NCBI RefSeq assembly: GCF_024124545.1
Contig: NZ_JAMXSF010000009.1
Span: 124,001 to 188,000 of the forward strand
Reading direction: 5' to 3'
Length of the DNA: 64,000 nucleotides
DNA from: Pseudoalteromonas sp. XMcav2-N
GTDB taxonomy: Bacteria; Pseudomonadota; Gammaproteobacteria; Enterobacterales; Alteromonadaceae
In this document: piece after piece, positions 61,961-64,000 of the stretch
Position numbering within the stretch: position 1 is the stretch's first letter
Layout: each line of letters starts with the position of its first letter
Notes under the pieces: generated by a model
What the model was told of the DNA's origin: nothing
Seen by the model: only the letters and a program-made list of their open reading frames with translations
Databases searched by the model: none
Translations under genes and position numbers: made by a program

Positions 61961-64000
61961 CTAGCAGGCTGTTTTCTCAGATAAAATAGTTTTCAGTACG
62001 GCACTGAGTTGTTCAACGGGGAGTGGGCGTGAAATATAGTAGCCCTGACCGTAATCAATTCCTATCTCTTTGAGTGCGTCAAATATCTCTTTGCTCTCTA
62101 CATACTCAGCCACAGAGCGCTTATCCAGAGAGTGACTGATGTCATTCACCGCTTTTACCAGCGCCAGATCGATTGGGTCGTTAAGCATGTCACGTACAAA
62201 TGAGCCATCGATTTTAACGTGTTGAGCTGGCAGCTGTTTTAAGTAGCTAAAGGTACTGAATCCGGTGCCAAAGTCATCGATAGAGAAATGACAGCCGAGT
62301 TCGTTGAGCTTGGCAATCATGGCCTGAGTCGCGCTGAGATTATTGATACTGGCTGATTCTGTGATCTCAAAAATAATGGCACTGGCTGCCACCTGGAACT
62401 CCGCCAGGCATGACTGAATATGAGGTAGTAAGCGCTCATCAAGGAAGGATTGCGCCGACAGATTGACTGAGACCTGATGTAGTTCCGGGTGGCAGGCAAT
62501 GGCACGAATACATTCCCGGATCACACATTGATCCATCAGGTAGGTGTCGTTTAGCAACTCCAGTGCGGGAATAAATTGATTGGGGTACACCAGATTTCCG
62601 TCAATTTGCAGTCGTAATAAAGCTTCGAAGTAGGCAACCTGATTGCGCTTAAAATCCCAGATAGGCTGATAATGCAGCTCAATATGATTATTCTGTAACG
62701 CCTGACGGACATTGTGTCCCCATTCTAACCCTATTTGTAAAGTACTGTTCTGCGCATCTTCTTTGCTGTAACAGTGGACCAGGTTGCGGCCCAGGTTCTT
62801 GGCAATATATAACGCAATGTCGGCCTGTTTGAGGCATTCGCTCGGGTCGCTGTTTTGTTGTGTCACCTGTGTTAATCCAATGGAGCAGCTGATGGTATAG
62901 CTCGCTTCCTCGGAATGGAACTGATGATGTTCAATCGCACTGCAGACACTTTCGGCCAACATATGGGCATCCAGCAGCGGAGTATGTTTCAGCAAAATCG
63001 CAAACTCATCTCCACCAATGCGGAAAATAAGGTGCTCGTCGGCGATGTGCTCACCAAATAGCTGGGCCACTTCTTTGAGGACAATGTCACCCTGCTGGTG
63101 ACCTTTACTGTCATTGATGATTTTAAAGTGGTCCAGATCGATATAGATCAGCGCATGCTCAAGGTGCGCATCATGCTTTGCCTGTTCACAGAAGAGATTC
63201 AATTGCTGGTCAAAGTAGTAACGGTTATGCAGTCCTGTCAGGGTGTCATGCAATGCAAGGTGGCGTAGCTGCAACTCGGCTTGCTTGCGTTCATGGATAT
63301 TGTCTATGGTTGCCGTAATAGTGGCAGTGCTGGTGACATTCTTAATCAGCTGAAAGCGACACTCAACCCAGATAGGGCATTGGTTGCTTTGCATCACCTG
63401 CAGTTCAAGCAACGCTGATTGCTGCTCGCCTTGTTGTACTTTTGTCAGTACCGATGCCAGTTTGTCACGGTGTTCTGCCAGCACGTAGTCGAACATACTG
63501 GTGTGCAGGCTGGCTTTTAATTTGTGGCCTACCAACTGTTCCCATGCCGGGTTTAAAAAGCGGATCACCCCGGCGGTGTCCAGCTCCATAACCACGGTAT
63601 TGAGGTGTAGTAAAATGCGCTGGTGCGCCGAGAACAGGTCTTTGTAGCGCCGTTCGCTGCGGCTCAGCTGCTCGACTTTTTCCGCAAACTCGGCATAGCT
63701 GACCATAAAGTCCTCACGACGCGCGGCATGGTCGCACACTTTACTCAACAGAGATAAATCATAGGGGGCACGCACAAAATCGGTGACACCCAGTAACAAA
63801 AGCTGTTCAGCATAGTCTGCATCGCGGTTGTCTATAATAGTCACAATAGCCTGGCTGGGCTTATGCTGAAGAATGTTCGCCACCAGCTCTTTACCTGCGT
63901 CGCTGTGTGTTGCCGTCGCATCCAGCAGTACAATGGCAAACTCACTTTGCAGGAACTGCGACAGTGCCCCATTGGTGGTGGTGACGTGTGTGGTGGTGAA
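61961..64000 (-). CDS. REC-PAS-GGDEF-EAL signalling protein, N-terminus beyond window edge
   Basis: The frame is open to the right edge at 64000, so the start is not seen; the visible part is 679 residues. The first about 95 residues are the C-terminal half of a receiver domain (FAIVLLDATA, then AIVTIIDNRD, GVTDFVRAPYD). A short coiled coil and a PAS domain follow (VVMELDTAGVIRFLNPAWEQLVG), then GGDEF with intact FRIGGDEFAIL but no RxxD inhibitory site (ADEH instead), and an EAL domain with intact YFEALLR, VNLS, FEITES and IDDFGTGFS. Both cyclic di-GMP synthesis and breakdown are possible; the EAL half is complete. Confidence 0.9.
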   Translation of the reverse strand, partial: FTTTHVTTTNGALSQFLQSEFAIVLLDATATHSDAGKELVANILQHKPSQAIVTIIDNRDADYAEQLLLLGVTDFVRAPYDLSLLSKVCDHAARREDFMVSYAEFAEKVEQLSRSERRYKDLFSAHQRILLHLNTVVMELDTAGVIRFLNPAWEQLVGHKLKASLHTSMFDYVLAEHRDKLASVLTKVQQGEQQSALLELQVMQSNQCPIWVECRFQLIKNVTSTATITATIDNIHERKQAELQLRHLALHDTLTGLHNRYYFDQQLNLFCEQAKHDAHLEHALIYIDLDHFKIINDSKGHQQGDIVLKEVAQLFGEHIADEHLIFRIGGDEFAILLKHTPLLDAHMLAESVCSAIEHHQFHSEEASYTISCSIGLTQVTQQNSDPSECLKQADIALYIAKNLGRNLVHCYSKEDAQNSTLQIGLEWGHNVRQALQNNHIELHYQPIWDFKRNQVAYFEALLRLQIDGNLVYPNQFIPALELLNDTYLMDQCVIRECIRAIACHPELHQVSVNLSAQSFLDERLLPHIQSCLAEFQVAASAIIFEITESASINNLSATQAMIAKLNELGCHFSIDDFGTGFSTFSYLKQLPAQHVKIDGSFVRDMLNDPIDLALVKAVNDISHSLDKRSVAEYVESKEIFDALKEIGIDYGQGYYISRPLPVEQLSAVLKTILSEKTAC

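Overview
The window looks like a chromosomal segment of a marine gammaproteobacterium of the order Alteromonadales, most probably Pseudoalteromonas. This is inferred from gene content and order: an argCBFG cluster ending in an argH-argA fusion opposite argE, very long PstC and PstA proteins, DUF2982 and YggN-type proteins, and a TonB-dependent B12 receptor behind a cobalamin riboswitch. The species cannot be fixed from the sequence alone. Almost everything is housekeeping DNA. I see no insertion sequence, phage gene, CRISPR array, tRNA or rRNA.

Layout. 1-3302: the N-terminal 1,100 residues of a NACHT/STAND NTPase on the minus strand, cut by the left edge. It is visibly AT-richer than the rest and is the only obviously accessory gene. 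3582-7136: fbp and a divergent secreted zinc metalloprotease. 7194-13743: a five-gene minus-strand operon encoding an FAD-SLDH-type small subunit, a GMC oxidoreductase with a putative 3Fe-4S motif, a VioB-like ferritin-fold protein, a phosphoesterase and an unrecognised protein. None has a signal peptide and I know of no described pathway with this set. 14153-21353: arginine biosynthesis (argE against argCBFGH-A) with an ARG box between. 21402-27624: coaD with a Wzi-like gene, a TetR regulator, thiI, panE with a VanZ-like gene, and yajQ. 27732-29820: B12 riboswitch and btuB. 29873-34569: an RND efflux pump followed by msrA. 34718-39138: small or poorly known envelope genes, including a 34-residue CxxC peptide and two adjacent Lcl-domain proteins. 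39125-44279: an amidohydrolase/SDR pair, slyD, mltD, and a cell-division cluster (ZapB-like, zapA, a degenerate metallo-beta-lactamase-fold protein). 44487-47554: rlmJ, a periplasmic solute-binding-like protein and a degenerate EAL-HDOD protein.

47662-60525 is a phosphate block. It holds ppk1-ppx, pstCAB-phoU and a DUF47-pit pair, separated by gcvR and by a small peptide gene. Both ppk1 and pstC are preceded by a PhoB-box-like direct repeat exactly 10 bp upstream of a -10 hexamer, so polyphosphate synthesis and phosphate uptake appear to share PhoB control. No pstS is present. Between phoU and the DUF47 gene lies a 53-codon gene with a strong ribosome binding site, at 58053-58214. It encodes a peptide with a double-glycine leader and a short core carrying a C-x3-C motif, with no modification or export gene nearby. 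This orphan peptide, the five-gene redox operon and the NACHT protein are the most interesting items.

60603-64000: oxyR, a small membrane protein and a REC-PAS-GGDEF-EAL protein cut by the right edge.
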